Assembly (NCBI GenBank): GCA_905250125.1 | Contig: CAJNOL010000147.1 | Location: forward strand, 124,001-188,000 | DNA length: 64,000 nucleotides | Reading direction: 5' to 3' | Source: Rotaria sordida | Lineage: Eukaryota; Rotifera; Eurotatoria; Philodinida; Philodinidae | Part shown: in pieces, positions 25,961 to 38,722 of the stretch | How positions within the stretch are numbered: position 1 is the stretch's first letter | Layout of the letters: the number at the start of each line of letters is the position of its first letter | Translations under genes and position numbers: made by a program | Notes under the pieces: generated by a model | Seen by the model: only the letters and a program-made list of their open reading frames with translations | What the model was told of the DNA's origin: nothing | Databases searched by the model: none

Positions 25961-25997
<37 letters not shown>

Positions 25998-26405
25998 AGA
26001 GTGGTAGATTAGACAAAGACAAACTTCAGTGTTCTCTCTATGGAAGCCTATATATGTAACATGTCATTAAAAACAAAATATGCTTGTAACACTCCCATCA
26101 GCAAAGAAGACATACTATACGCGTATATAAGTTCAATATATATGTAAAAAGAAAAAAAAACAAAAGAAGAAAGGGAAAAAAAAGCGAAGAAAGAAAATGA
26201 ATTAATTTCTATCGATGTGACATGTTTGATAATCGTTTTTTGTTCAATAAATCCATGTATGTATAGCAACTATTCATGCACAGTCTGTTGAACAACTACA
26301 TGTCTATTGTATTTTTTTTCTCTTGTGATCAAACCTACGCAACATAACTCAAAAATATGTTGTATAAGTACTTAATGAGAACGATGGCGTTTTTTTTCTG
26401 TCTCT

Positions 26406-26449
<44 letters not shown>

Positions 26450-29400
26450 ATCTATGGTTATTTGATAATAAACTACAAACGAAAAAAGTATGAGAAAAGA
26501 AATGAAAAATTGAAATGCTTGTCTACTCAATCAAATCGTCACTAGATATTTGAATTCTTTATTATCTGTGTCCATTCGTCATTCTATTCTAATCATTTTG
26601 ATTGATTGATTTTTTTTTCAATTTCACACTGTTGAATTACGTAAAAACAAAATGAGAATTCTCCGCTAACGATAACGAGAACAATAAAATTAAAGAAAGA
26701 AAGAAAGATTTATGATGTAAACAGGAAACTAACGGTGAGATCTTTATACATATGAAAAATAGATCGAGAATTAATGAATACTTAACTAAATACCTAAATG
26801 ACAGAGAACATCATTATTTTGTTTTGTTTAAAGCTTCAATTGTCAATCGTAAGAATTATTGATATCGTTTTAGAGATAGAGAACAAAAGAAAAAAAGAAA
26901 TTAACCATATTGTCGTCGACTCATCTCAATCAACCTTGGTATAACAGCAATGAACTGATAAAGTATGATTGCGCATATGTTGCCAAGCGATCCGTCATCA
27001 TTTTATATCTTGCCTTCTGACCTTGCCAACGTCAATCGCAAAAAAGCGGAACCGAGCGGTCAAGATTTGTACATACACATATGTACATATATTGAACAAT
27101 AAACTATGTTCGTCATTTCCTTATGTATTTGTTTGCAATTGCCAATAGTGCTGAAGGGCATATATACACGTTGCCTGCCTGCCTGTCATCATCCTCTTTC
27201 TTTACCGGTATAATTAGTATATTCGAACTACTTACTGTTAAAATCGTCATTCAAAATGAACAGACAGATTACTACGTTGTTCAATCATCGTCAATAGAGA
27301 TTTACGTAATGAAAATATACAAGTAGTCAAACGGATGTCGACTATTTAGTAGAATAAATTTAATGCGAATGAGTTCCGTTTTATGAACAATATCCATTAC
27401 ATTCTTTTGTCTTCTATAGTGTATCGTATCAGAGAAAAAAAAAAGAGAACGAGGTCATGCATATGGTCAATCAACACGATGGATACAGAGAAAGAAAAAA
27501 AGACGAGAAAAAGTCTCTTAGATTTATCGGTAGTACTAAAAAAGAGAGAAGAAGCAAAAAAAAATGATACCTGCTAATGTTGAACAGAAAAAAACAGATC
27601 TTCATTCAATAATGAAACACAACATAAGCATTCTTATATAAATATGTGATGGCAATTTTTTTTCGCCTTGTGTTGTCATTCATCAAATAGCTGCAGCTAT
27701 GTGTATTGAAAGTTGCTTCTCTCTTACATGCCGTTAGCAATCGATAATCATAATAATAACTGAAAGGATGTTTACATTCTTTCGTTCATAGTCGTATGCT
27801 TCATAATAAGCAATCCATAAATAAGAGGAAATGAGTCGACATGCAAAGTCATCATATAAACTAAACAAAAATTAAACAGGCAATCTCATCATCATTATCA
27901 TTAAAAACAAAAATTGATGTTATCATTACAAGTGCACGCATAAAAGATATTGATCATTAAGGCAATGATGACAGTCAATTGACACAAACTTAATCAAGTT
28001 CTTTGGCTCAATTCTGCAAACAATATAATTAGTACTCCTTTCAAGTTAACCTTTTACGCTTCTATATACATTACTAAAAGTGATGAACTTTACGATATAG
28101 TTGTCCATAGAGGTTTTCATTTTCTTTTTCTAGAATGTCTACTGCCATAGTCAGAGTAAGTAGTACGAAAAAAAAAGAACAGGAAAAGAATGTTACGTAT
28201 TAACACTTTGGTGTAGGGTGATAAAAAGATCAAAAGAACGAGAAAACGGTTATTTTATAGTATATTACATCATATGTTATCTTAATCAAAAGAAAATACC
28301 AATAAATGATAGTAATAAAAAAACTGAAGCATAAAATCTGAAGTGATGATAGGTGTTTTTTTTTTCTCATATTGGTGAGAACAAACTATACAAGAATAAG
28401 TGCAAACACTTGTATTGTGATCGATATTTTAAGTTAATTGTTACGTTTATCCATCTCTATTATTATTTGACATGTTTTCATCTTGAGTATATACAACAAA
28501 ATAAGATTAATGTAAGAGTTATTGAGCTTATAATTATTACATTAAGCGAATTAAGTATATATATATATATATGCAATACTCAACGAGTATCGTAAACAGA
28601 TGCTTTTTATCATATGATTATGAACTCGACATTAACTTAGTTTGTTTTATTGTTGTGGTTTTTACAATAAATCGATGAACGTTGACAATTAAGAAACAAA
28701 TTATCCTTTAAAGTCAATATATCACTGGATTTCTTTTTCATAAGAAAACAAATCAATTTAAAATAAGATAAATAAATATCAATGGGTTGCTTTAAACAAA
28801 GCAAGAAAAAGACATTAGAATGTTTGATGATCTAACTTATTTCCAGGCGATTAGCACCTTCTAACACATTCATAGTCCATATGTTATCCATTTTTCTTGA
28901 TACCGTGAGAAATGATTATAATGCATAACATCATAATTGACCTTTGCTGACATACTCAATGTTGAATAACAATCAACAATCTTAGTACATCATTTTACTT
29001 TCATCTTTTTTTGTATATTATTTAGTAATCAATGTACAAAATTCGACCGGCTGTTGTGTAACAAAAAAAGTGAAGGGATAAAAAAAAGAAAGAAATAGTT
29101 ATAAGTATATACTTATCTTCATATCTATTAGTAGAAAAACGAATAATTCATTTACTTAAAGCAATCACTACATATGTAGTATCTTCTCTATGTAATACCT
29201 AATTTTTTTTTATTCGAATAATTGAATATTTGGATTTATTTTGTTGATAATTAGAATGTAGTTCATCGATAGATCTCATGTACAATTGTTTTTAATTCAA
29301 TGATAAATTATTGCATATTTTAATTCATGTAGAAAACATTTCTCTTATTGATTTTATATGCGTAGACTTGCAGAAAAATTTAATCTTTGATTTTCGATAC

Positions 29401-30989
29401 AATTGTTATGTCCATTACTTATATGATTTAGGTTATTTTACTGTCTTTCTATCTTTTGTTAAAGTTATATAAACAATAAATAGAAATCTTCATAGAATAT
29501 TTTTTAAATTCATGTATTCATCACAAACATAATCTTTATTCTATTTGTTATGTTCGTTTTTTTTCCTACATTGAGCTTCTAATTCATTCGTCTATTTTAG
29601 TATCTTGAAACATTAGTTGATGTCAAATTCATTTATAACTAATCTAATATAAGATATTATTTGTAACATGAGATCACATATGTTTCTTACCTTTATTTGT
29701 ATTAATGAGATTTACTGCTGGTAGATGCTATCATCATATATTATGACGAACGTATAGTTATAATCTGAAGGATCATTTACTGTAATAATATAAGATATGT
29801 TTGTTAGTAATAGATAATCAAAAAGTAATTAAATAAAATGTTCATTCATTTTTTCGCCTTTTTATGGTGCCTACAGAAATTTGAAAAAATTGCGTTAGAA
29901 CCAGAATTTTGTATTTTCTTTCTGCATATGAGTTCAAAAATTTTGCGAAGTCTTTCTTTTAGAAGTTATGAATCGATCTTTTAGAGGTTCATAAATTAAG
30001 TTTGAACGAACTTCAGCATGTCAACAATTACTCAAAGTCAAAGCGAAAATTTTTTTTAAATACAGAGAATGAATGAGCACACATGTCTCTATAAAATGGT
30101 ATACTAATGATTAGTTTGCTGTAAGGCATCTTTCGATACTGAATATTTCCAGTAACGAAAACCGAATCCATTTACACAATATTCTCGATTTCTATGAAAA
30201 ACAAACTGATAAAGTGAACTCGGCTATTCCTGAATGATTTTTCTAAAACCCTTGAGTCTTATATTAGTTTTTAAAGAATAATCTCGCCTTCAATTCAATG
30301 ATAAAAGAGCTGTTAGCACAATCCCCATGGAATTAAAATATGAGACACGATATAGCTATTATCTGCATTCTCAAGGAAACAATTGTCAATATGTGTGTCA
30401 CAGTTCGTGGAACGGGGGAAAAGAAGTACAAATTTCTATCTCTACACTCCTTTTAGATCATGTTCCATAAAAATCGGTAATATAATGTGTGCAGTAAAGA
30501 ATACTATTACTACAAAAAGCATGAATTTTCTCCGTTCAAATTTAATTTTTGTATCTCTATAAGTTCAACTAATAACTCGTGAGAAATTTTAAACCTATAT
30601 TCGAAAAGAATACAAAATTTTAACTATCCAAATGAACGATGTTATGTAGACTTTTCTTTGTAAAACAATGTTAACAAAAAAAATCATATTCTTCATTTTC
30701 ATAATTGACAAACGATATTGTTTGACAAAGAAAAAAAGAAACTCAATTTTAAGAAAGTTATGAACATGAATATTGAAGTTTGTATTCAAGATAGCCTTCG
30801 ATGAAAATGTTACCATTTCATTCTAGATTCTACTTATGGAAACTGATATTACAAAGAGCTATTAACTTCTGTGTATACAGTTGTTATTTTTTTCATACAT
30901 CCAACAAGCAAGATATGTCATATGTTTTGAAGGACCTATAACTGCTATCATGCTTGCATAGTTTAATGTAGTTCTTAAAACGATAAAAA
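25695..30989. other. Long intergenic region with microsatellites, no gene seen
   Basis: About 5.3 kb. The first 700 bp are upstream of the Ser/Asn-rich gene and likely hold its promoter. Visible simple repeats: (TA)n at about 25964-25988, (TC)n at about 26399-26445, (TA)n at about 28556-28571. No frame shows family motifs or spliceable coding exons. The part from about 29870 has irregular phrases that may be transposon debris. Confidence 0.45.
26399..26445. repeat. (TC)n microsatellite
   Basis: About 45 bp of almost pure CT dinucleotides in non-coding DNA, one of the longest simple repeats of the window. It creates a spurious SLSLSL reading frame. Confidence 0.9.
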
Positions 30990-31212
30990 TAGGAATGTAC
31001 AGTTTTGTACTGAACAGTGTAATATTGACGGTGAGGACGCTGAAACTCAGGTCAGTGTAGCAATATTGACATCAACCCTAATTTCTGTTCACTACAATCT
31101 ATATACAAAATATTGTACTTTACAACGTAAATTGAGGTCAGTGGAGGTCAATGTCAGTGTATTGGTGGCTCAGTGACACTGCTGACCGGTATGCCGACAC
31201 CGCACATCCCTA
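30990..31212. mobile_element. hAT-family MITE with perfect 8-bp target duplication
   Basis: A 223-bp element starting TAGGAATGTACAG; the reverse complement of its other end starts TAGGGATGTGCGG. It is flanked by identical 8-bp copies GATAAAAA at 30982-30989 and 31213-31220, the duplication length expected for hAT transposition. The interior carries repeated AATATTGAC and GGTCAGTG phrases in both orientations. Non-coding, so a non-autonomous element. Confidence 0.85.
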
Positions 31213-31593
31213 GATAAAAAGTAAAAACAAATTTTTATTTTGCAATATCAGATTAGACAATATATAATTATTATTAATCTTTGTGAATAAGATGATCTAT
31301 ATACGTATCATGATGACATCAATTTTGACTAGTGAATAAAAGTAATTCGAAAACCGAAATAAAATTCTTGTAAATGTTTCTGATAATAATGATTGTATAT
31401 TGATTATCATTTCCAGTAAGTGACTTTCTATCAAATATTCTCTTGAGAAAAGTAATGACTTGAAAAACATTTCACAACTTTTTTTTTTCTATCAAAATGT
31501 ATGTCAATCTTTTAATCTAATTCTCAGAGAGGTATTCGTTTAATGCTTAACTTTAATATCATTTAAACTATCGATATGATACTGTTATTTCTA

Positions 31594-32167
31594 TAGGATG
31601 TCCAGTGAGTCATAAAACAGACACACTAAAAATTGAATATCTCCATTATAGCTCGACCAAACGGACTCACTTTTTTTTACCAAGGATAGAGGCATGTTCA
31701 CAGTTCAAATTCATACGGACAAGGTCAGTGAGAATCTTTGTTAAATACCACTATGGATCTCAATAAGAAAATTTTACTTGTTTACGGGTCGGAAAAGAAA
31801 ACAATATGCTCACTATAGGTTCTCACTAATGTCGTTCATGCGAATTTGGAGTGTGAACATGCCTCTATCTTTGGTAAGAAAATCAATTCGTTTGCTCAAG
31901 CCGTAATGCAGATATTCAATTTTCTTTTCTGATAAAGTGACTTTTGCACTATCCTATATATTGTTTTTTTCCTATCTGTGAACAAGTAAAATTTTCTTGT
32001 TGAGATCAATAGTGGTATTTAACAAAGGTTCTCACTGACCTTGTCCGTATAAATTTGAAGTGTGAACATGTCTCTCTCCTTGGTAAAAAAATGAGCCCGT
32101 TTGGTCGAGCTATAATGGAGATATTCAATTTTTAATGTGTCTGTTTCATGACGTACTGGATACTCTA
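31594..32167. mobile_element. Nested mariner-like MITE pair
   Basis: The outer ends read TAGGATGTCCAGTGAGTCAT and, on the other strand, TAGAGTATCCAGTACGTCAT, with long inverted arms (AAACAGACACA, TTGAATATCTCCATTATAGC, CTCGACCAAACG). TA dinucleotides lie at both borders. A third terminus sits inside at about 31965. Its reverse complement reads TAGGATAGTGCAAAAGTCAC and matches the end of the element in the acyl-CoA dehydrogenase intron. So one family member is inserted in, or recombined with, another. No transposase. Confidence 0.75.
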
Positions 32168-32471
32168 TACACTCTAGTAATTTTGTTTTTTATTTTTCTA
32201 CGATAACGATTTACATTGTATATGTCCGTACTATTGATTATATAATATATATTCAATATTCAATTATTTCAATTGTCAAGAAATATTTTCGTACAAATAT
32301 ACAAATAAAAAAAATGAATAGGGTATGAATACGGTCTCGATTGTTTTCAATCATGTAAAAAACAAAACAAAAAAAGGATTATTGAACAAAAGAAACAAAG
32401 AAAAAGACAAGGAAGTATGTTCTATTATATTTTTAAATGTAATTATGTATTGAATGGAATAATATTTATAA

Positions 32472-33507
32472 TTAAAATCGACCAAGATCAACAGGTAGAT
32501 TAGCCAAAGCTTCTTCTTCTGTTGCTTCATCAAATGTACCTTTTCGTTTTTTACTACAAACAAAAAAGACAAATGATGAAGCAATTAATTGAATAAAAAT
32601 GAGCCAAGCTAGAATATAACAAACACCATACGTATGTTTCGTACCGGGTGGATAAATATTGGGTAAATGTGCACTAGCATGACGAAATATAGTACTTAAT
32701 GCTTCAATGCAAACGAGAAGAGAAACAGCTATAAAAATAACAATCAAAATTTATGTCATTAAAACTATCTTTTATTTTTTTACCAGTCACAATATATATC
32801 ATCCCTGTTAATCGTTTATATGTATATCGATATTCACGAATACTATATAAACCACAAATAAATGTAATTACTAATAGAAGAATATGAATAGCACTAAATG
32901 AAAGCATTGTACGAATCATTCCTATAATTCAATATAAAATGAATTTATTCTAAAATAAAAAACAATAACAACAACAACAACAAATAAATCATACCTAGTA
33001 GAGTTTGTTCAGTTGATGAAGATACATTTTGAACATGATTTTGATGATAATCACATTGATTTTCTACAAAGAATAATATTACAAATATCATATATAGATA
33101 ATGTCATATCTTATATCTCGATAGTTAATGATGAAAGTGTCAACAATATGTTATATCCTTGATCTTCTAATAAGCTTACTAGTAGTAGTTTAAGAATGAT
33201 ATACCAATAAAGCATACTTACCATACATAACATCTGGTGTTGGTCGACCAACTACACATTCCCAAATGACACCATAAGTAGCTCGAACAATGTATAGATT
33301 TTGTTTTTTAGAAAAGAAATCAGGTGGATAAGTTATAACTATCCAATAACTTGATGTAAGTATTATTGAAAAAGTAATAAATGAAAGAACTGTAACAGCA
33401 AGTGTTATACGCATTAATTGAATATTTCGTTGGATAACTGCTTGTGCAGCTGAGACAGTTGTTCCAGTTGTTATCATGTCGCTTTTGCCGTGATGATTTT
33501 TCTTCAT
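32472..33507 (-). CDS. Claudin/PMP22-like four-helix membrane protein
   Basis: Four exons on the minus strand: 33507-33222, 33063-32995, 32921-32784 and 32728-32472; 249 aa, phases consistent. Four predicted membrane helices: about 33-56 (ITLAVTVLSFITFSIIL), about 121-143 (SFSAIHILLLVITFICGL), about 155-178 and about 199-224 (YGVCYILAWLIFIQLIA). The first extracellular loop (about 57-118) holds SSYWIVITYP and a YGVIWECV segment reminiscent of the W-x-C signature of claudin/PMP22/EMP/CACNG-type proteins, plus a second Cys (NQCDYH). A short charged cytoplasmic tail follows (SKKRKGTFDEATEEE). Likely a plasma-membrane junction or channel-accessory protein. Exact subfamily (claudin, Clc-like, stargazin-like) cannot be fixed by eye. 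Confidence 0.8.
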
Positions 33508-33830
33508 AATAGTAATTTTTACGGTTAGAAAGATTTATTCTAAGTTATTTCTTATTTGTTATATTCAATAAAACTAATAATAATAATAATCCAGATATAA
33601 GTTATTTGTCAGCGTCAAAATAGAAATCATAGTAGTAGTAGTAGATCATGCTACGCAATTCATAAGTTGATTAGATGAATAAGTCAGAAAAAAACAAGTA
33701 AAAATGATCTTAAATAAATAAACAAAAGTAAGAATGATTTATTTGGTGAATTTTCAATAATGATTGAAAAGGAATTTTCGATTTACTTATCATTGTTTTC
33801 TACTATCGGCATAGTTTTTCTCAGTTTTGC

Positions 33831-34211
33831 TTAATGTACAAAAAAATATCTGCTATAACAATATGTTAGTATGCAATCAGATAAAAAGTAAACAGAGAAA
33901 ATTCTTTCCATGCTGCTTCCGAACGATGAAAAGATAAGAGGAAAGAAAGCAGTAATCAGCAATATGTTGGATAAACGTCTTCTTTCTGGTACAGAAAAAG
34001 CTAACAAGACATAGTGTACTCTATAGCCGAAGAAAAGAAATAGAACACGAACGACGATCAATAGGACCAGTTGTTGTTTCTTTTCCTTATATAATAACAA
34101 TAAGGTTAATGCTGCTAAAAATATCTCATCGATACCTAAGTAACAGTGTGCTCTTCTACATTTATGATTGTTGAGTGTTGGCATTGATTCCAATATTTGT
34201 TTTATTAGTCC
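33831..34211 (-). CDS. Possible exon of an unrecognised membrane protein
   Basis: An open frame of about 125 codons on the minus strand directly follows a good acceptor (TTTTATTTCAG at about 34222-34212). It reads KQILESMPTLNNHKCRRAHC, then hydrophobic segments FLAALTLLLLY, LVLLIVVRVLFLFFGY, VHYVLLAFSVPERR and NILLITAFFPLIFSS. Codon use is less AT-biased than random intergenic DNA here. No upstream partner exon in a compatible phase is convincing, and an alternative splice into this acceptor from 34570 would read only 16 codons. It may be a pseudogene fragment or chance. Confidence 0.3.
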   Translation of the reverse strand, partial: GLIKQILESMPTLNNHKCRRAHCYLGIDEIFLAALTLLLLYKEKKQQLVLLIVVRVLFLFFGYRVHYVLLAFSVPERRRLSNILLITAFFPLIFSSFGSSMERIFSVYFLSDCILTYCYSRYFFVH

Positions 34212-34569
34212 TGAAATAAAAGAAGAATATCACGAGTATAAAAATCTCATTATCATTGACAGAGAAGAAATGTTGACGTAAACTTTTCGATTTTCTACAT
34301 AAAACTAAACTTTAAAAAATCCAAATTCTTTATATGTAAAAATATCGTACCAAGAATTCACCAACTCTTCTTTATTATTCTAATAATTCGACATAAGTAT
34401 AGTACTGAATGATAAGTTAAGCTTTTTTTGCTTTAATAAAATAATCATTAGAAAAGGTTCAAATTTAAAACACGCAAAACCGATCATTATCTATAGCATG
34501 AAAAGAAAATTCTACAGATTAAACAACATTTATTATAACTTATCTTCTTATACGTCTACCATTCGATTG

Positions 34570-34800
34570 CCTTATTCACATCACCATACGTCTGAATAAT
34601 CTTCTAAATTGACATTACCATTATATGTTGCTTGATATGGACGCTCGATTATTTTCTAATATTAGACCGTATTTTCTTGTGACATTTCAAATACTCTACA
34701 AATATAATTCTGGCTATCGAGTCGATGCCTATTTCATCATTAAGACCAAATATTATTTGGACCTTTAGCTTTTCCTTCTTCATTAGCAAAATAGAAAATT
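34570..34800 (-). pseudogene. Possible decayed coding fragment
   Basis: One minus-strand frame reads IFYFANEEGKAKGPNNIWS, three stops, NRHRLDSQNYICRVFEMSQE, two stops, then KIIERPYQATYNGNVNLEDY up to about 34570. Protein-like phrases in a single frame with clustered stops suggest an old gene remnant. The second stop cluster sits just before an AG (CTAATATTAG) that could instead be a splice acceptor. Family unknown. Confidence 0.25.
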
Positions 34801-37215
34801 GGAAAAGTCTCAATTGAAAGTGACCCTTAATACAATTTTTTTCCTTTGAATAATTAAACTCACGAAGGTGTATGTGCGTATTTAATTTTATTAGCGCATT
34901 TCTATTATTAAATTTTAATTGTATAACATAGAGATCTGATAAATTTTGTTTATATTCAAACACTTATATCCAGAACATTAAACTATAGATAAACAACATT
35001 AATAGCGCTACATTTAATTTGAAGGAAACATTATTATTGTCAAGAGACAAATACTTGTGAGAAATATAAAAAGAGTTACATACAAGAGAAGAAAAATTAT
35101 CTATAGATCAATGAAAAATAAGTGTATTATTGCAGCTGTTACTTAACCTTAAAAATAAATGAAATAGATTTTTAATGATAACATGCACCACTTATTTCAA
35201 TCTTCTCATGTTTGAATTTTTAGTAAAAAAAACAAATTTCCGTTTCTCATCTTTATTCTTTTTTTTTGTTTGTTGTTGTTGTTGAATATTTGTCTGACAT
35301 TATCGTAAGAAAAAATAAATAGTAATTATTATTTCATAAATTAGAATATATCGAAGTAAATATTATTTTAGTCATTAAAAACAAACAGTTTTTTTATAAA
35401 TTAGATTTTGTAAAAATATTTTTATTGATTAGACTAACTGATTTATTATTTAACAAGACAGATATTAATCAAAAACATCGACGGATAAAATCGTCCGAGA
35501 ATAATAATCATTCCTTATTTTTATTTTCAAAAATGTTCACACCAATTTAGAGGAAACTAAATATATAAAATGACAGTTTTGTGTAAAGGTATATCTGCTT
35601 GACAGTCGCAATATATTGAAACTATTAGTTTGGATAGAGTGACACGCGATGTCATTGTATCTATTATTTTTTTTTTACTTCTTATATGCGAGAAATAGAT
35701 GAGATTTATGTCACAAACTTTTCCGATTGATTAACGAAGATTGGCATGTTTTGTTAAGGTCTGTTGCCTATCACCTTTTCTTTGTAGGATAATCGTTCTC
35801 AGTAAAAAAATTTATTGTTTCTGTCATTTTAATGGTTACTGATTATTCTATGATCAATCACTTATTCTAATATTCTCCAATATCATTATCTGTAATTTTA
35901 AATTTATTCAAAAATAAAAATAAAAATAAGCATTATGATAAGTTGAAGCAGAATTGTAACCGATAACGGTAAACGGCCGGTATGAACTTTGATTTAAGTT
36001 TTTACATGTTATTTTTCTCTCGGATAATTGAGCATAATAGTGTTTTATTGTTCGTAAATCAAATACTTTTTTTACCGATGTCAAAGACTATTTCTATGAG
36101 GGAAGATACACCAGGTTATTGTATCTAGTCAAGATTCATCATAATATACTTATCACATTTTATCAAGTTACTTTCATATAAAGCTCTATTATCAAAACAA
36201 AATTGAATAATCGTTTAGTATTGTAGCTTTGATAGATTTATATATCTTCTACTATTTATAAGATATAATGCGTACAGACATGAAAGATAACACAGAGAAT
36301 ATAATATGAAAAATAGATCAAATATACAAGTAATACATAACATACATGCCTTGCGAATTGTTAATGAATGTCGAAAGCTGATATAGTGTTTGTAATCCTA
36401 TGAAGTGTGTTGTTCAACAATAGACAAGAACAGACAACAAAAAAGTTATGAAAATAAATAATAGCAAGCAAGAAAAAAAAGGACTGTTATATTATTAATG
36501 TAGTGAGTAGAACGCAGATTTAGTTGATTCGAGGGGTTGATTTTACTGTTATAGAATCAGAGAAATGAAGAATGACTCGTGCCAGTATATCGATCGATCT
36601 AACCATTTTCAAACTATTTTTGTGTCAAAAAATTTTAATTATTTGTCGTCGACAAATTTATTATTGTTTAGACATACTAAAGATAGATTCATTGCTACAC
36701 AGATACTTAAGAATAAGAAAAGGTCAAGTTTTTTCTTTCAATGGAAAAATATATTATTACTAAATGCCTTCAAAATCGTTTTCAGTTCTTGTATAATCAT
36801 ATTTCTTCAACCAATCAGTAATTAACGTTACGGTACTAGGAAAGATTGCATGAAGAAATACATTATTCTATTTTTGAAAATTTATGCTCAAGCTTCTTTC
36901 AATTTTTTAAAAATAAAACTATTCTTTGCTTGTGAATAAACTATTGAAAACATTTATATAATGTTATCCTGTTTGGTAAAATGATAAGTAGTTCCTTTGA
37001 AATATATCTTAATCATGAATCAATTATTGACATTTAGTACTGAATAACGAGAGAACATCCTCAGATGTTTTCTCCCGATTTCAATGATGTTTTATGCCTG
37101 TAAATACTATATAGTGCTCTAATAAAAAATCTAAAAACATTTGGGTTCCCATTGATATTTGACTAAGCTATCGAATTTCGAATATATCTATTTTCTAGAG
37201 AACCTCAGGCAAGGG
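34801..37215. other. Intergenic AT-rich region, no gene seen
   Basis: About 2.4 kb. A (TTG)n tract lies at about 35269-35284. Several open frames, for example 36565-36825 (+), look like random translation of AT-rich DNA and have no motif support. Confidence 0.45.
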
Positions 37216-37320
37216 AGAAAAAGAACACTGCTGTACTTCGGAAGTACGAAGAAGTACAGCAGTATGGAGAAGTATAAAGTATCGAGAAATATCGAGAAGT
37301 ATCGAGAATGTTTCAAGGAA
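37216..37320. repeat. Hairpin and GAAGTA/TCGAGA minisatellite
   Basis: A perfect 12-bp stem, CTGCTGTACTTC pairing with GAAGTACAGCAG, encloses an 11-nt loop at about 37229-37263. It is followed by AAGTATCGAGAAATATCGAGAAGTATCGAGAA, three imperfect 12-bp units. Related GAAGTA-rich text recurs at about 37830-37890. Confidence 0.6.
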
Positions 37321-37439
37321 GATGAGACAGTTTTTGTTAGCTTAAAATATTTAATAAAAAGCAAAAATAAAGAGAATCGTGAGGAAATAAACAGCATCAA
37401 CGTTAATACTTTCTACTGGTTTCAATGACACGAGAAAGT

Positions 37440-37750
37440 CGATCACTTGATAAACAACTGTGTGAATCAATTAAAAGCCAACATCCTGATTATTTATGTA
37501 AATATCGATAATTCTTATTCATTTTATCTTTGAAGTATGAACCTTTTAAATATGGGCGATTTTTATCTAAGCGTTTAATGCCAATAAATTTATGCTGACA
37601 AGCTCACAGTTTCGTCTTCGTCTTCGTCCTCCATCATCGATCATTCTATTACCAAACTCTGGTGATTTTTGATTATCTTTGTATTGATCTTCCATAATAT
37701 TATCATAAATTTCTGCATCTAATTCCAAACCATATATGACAACGAAAGAT
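37440..37750 (-). pseudogene. Possible decayed coding fragment, family unknown
   Basis: The minus strand reads GLELDAEIYDNIMEDQYKDN then KSPEFGNRMIDDGGRRRRRN, ending at a stop. A second frame continues with HKFIGIKRLDKNRPYLKGSY and FKDKMNKNYRYLHK before another stop. The two pieces abut with one frame change, as expected for a decayed gene exon. I do not recognise the family. Confidence 0.35.
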
Positions 37751-37909
37751 TGATTATATTACTCTTTCATTTTTTGAGCAAAATAAATACACAGAACTAT
37801 GTAAGAGCAAGTATGCATATGAAAATATATGAAGAAGTTCAAACAAGTATAGAGAAGTTTGATGAAGTAGGAAGAAGTACAAAAGTATACTTTTTCCCCC
37901 CTTGACTTT

Positions 37910-38186
37910 AGATTTTCGGAACACTCGTATTTTAATCTGAAGCTTTGCGCATATAGGCAATTTAATTAGACTAGCTTCCATAAAGAAATTTACAAGTTTT
38001 GAACAAAATCTTTTCGAGATATAGACTCTTTTCCATGGGTAGTTTATGCAACATACATTTTTTGCAAGCTTCATATCTCGATAAGATTTTATTCAAAACT
38101 TGTGAATTTTTTTATGGAAGCTAGTTTAGTTGAGTTTTCTACGTGCAAAAAGTTTCAAATCAAAATACGAGTTTTCTGAAAACCTG
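37910..38186. repeat. Long imperfect palindrome (foldback element) 3
   Basis: About 277 bp folding around 38048. ACTCGTATTTTAATCTGAA near 37922 pairs with TTTCAAATCAAAATACGAGT near 38153; CTAGCTTCCATAAAGAAATT near 37972 pairs with AATTTTTTTATGGAAGCTAG near 38105; ACAAGTTTTGAACAAAATCT near 37992 pairs with AGATTTTATTCAAAACTTGT near 38082. Non-coding. Confidence 0.75.
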
Positions 38187-38390
38187 AGACCTCTAGAAAA
38201 TAGACATATTAAAATTTCGATAGCTTAAGACGTCCCCCCTCAAAAATTGATCTCAGCCCAGGAACATTCAAATTGTATTAAATTTTCAAGGTATGCTCGG
38301 GCTATAGTGAAGAAACTATGATAAAATTTTCAGCTCTATACTATGATGTTGGAGCGAGATATTGACTAAACAAGGGTCAAAAATGGCTCA

Positions 38391-38722
38391 TTTGGCAACC
38401 AAAATTTCTCTGTCCAAACTCATTCAATATATTTAATTTTTTTTTGTTTGAAAGAGCATGTCAGGATGCATAGAACCAGAGATCCCTTTTTTTTAAAGTT
38501 CTTACATTTTGAGTGAAGAAAGGGCATCACAAGTTCAATGACTCAAAAAACCCTCAAAAAATAGCGATCTAATTATATAAGTGTCTGCATATATAAAAAA
38601 AAAAACAAAGCTTAATTAAAAAAAAGGACTCTTTGGTGTCCTGCGTCTTGACACGCTCTTTCAAAAAATAATTTTATTATATAGGATGAGTCTAGACAGA
38701 GAAATTTGGGATGTACGGTCGA
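38391..38722. repeat. Long imperfect palindrome (foldback element) 4
   Basis: About 330 bp folding around 38556. AAATTTCTCTGTCCAAACTC near 38403 pairs with GAGTCTAGACAGAGAAATTT near 38688; TTTGAAAGAGCATGTCAGGA near 38449 pairs with TCTTGACACGCTCTTTCAAA near 38647. The middle holds A-rich tracts. It lies 200 bp from palindrome 3. Non-coding. Confidence 0.75.
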
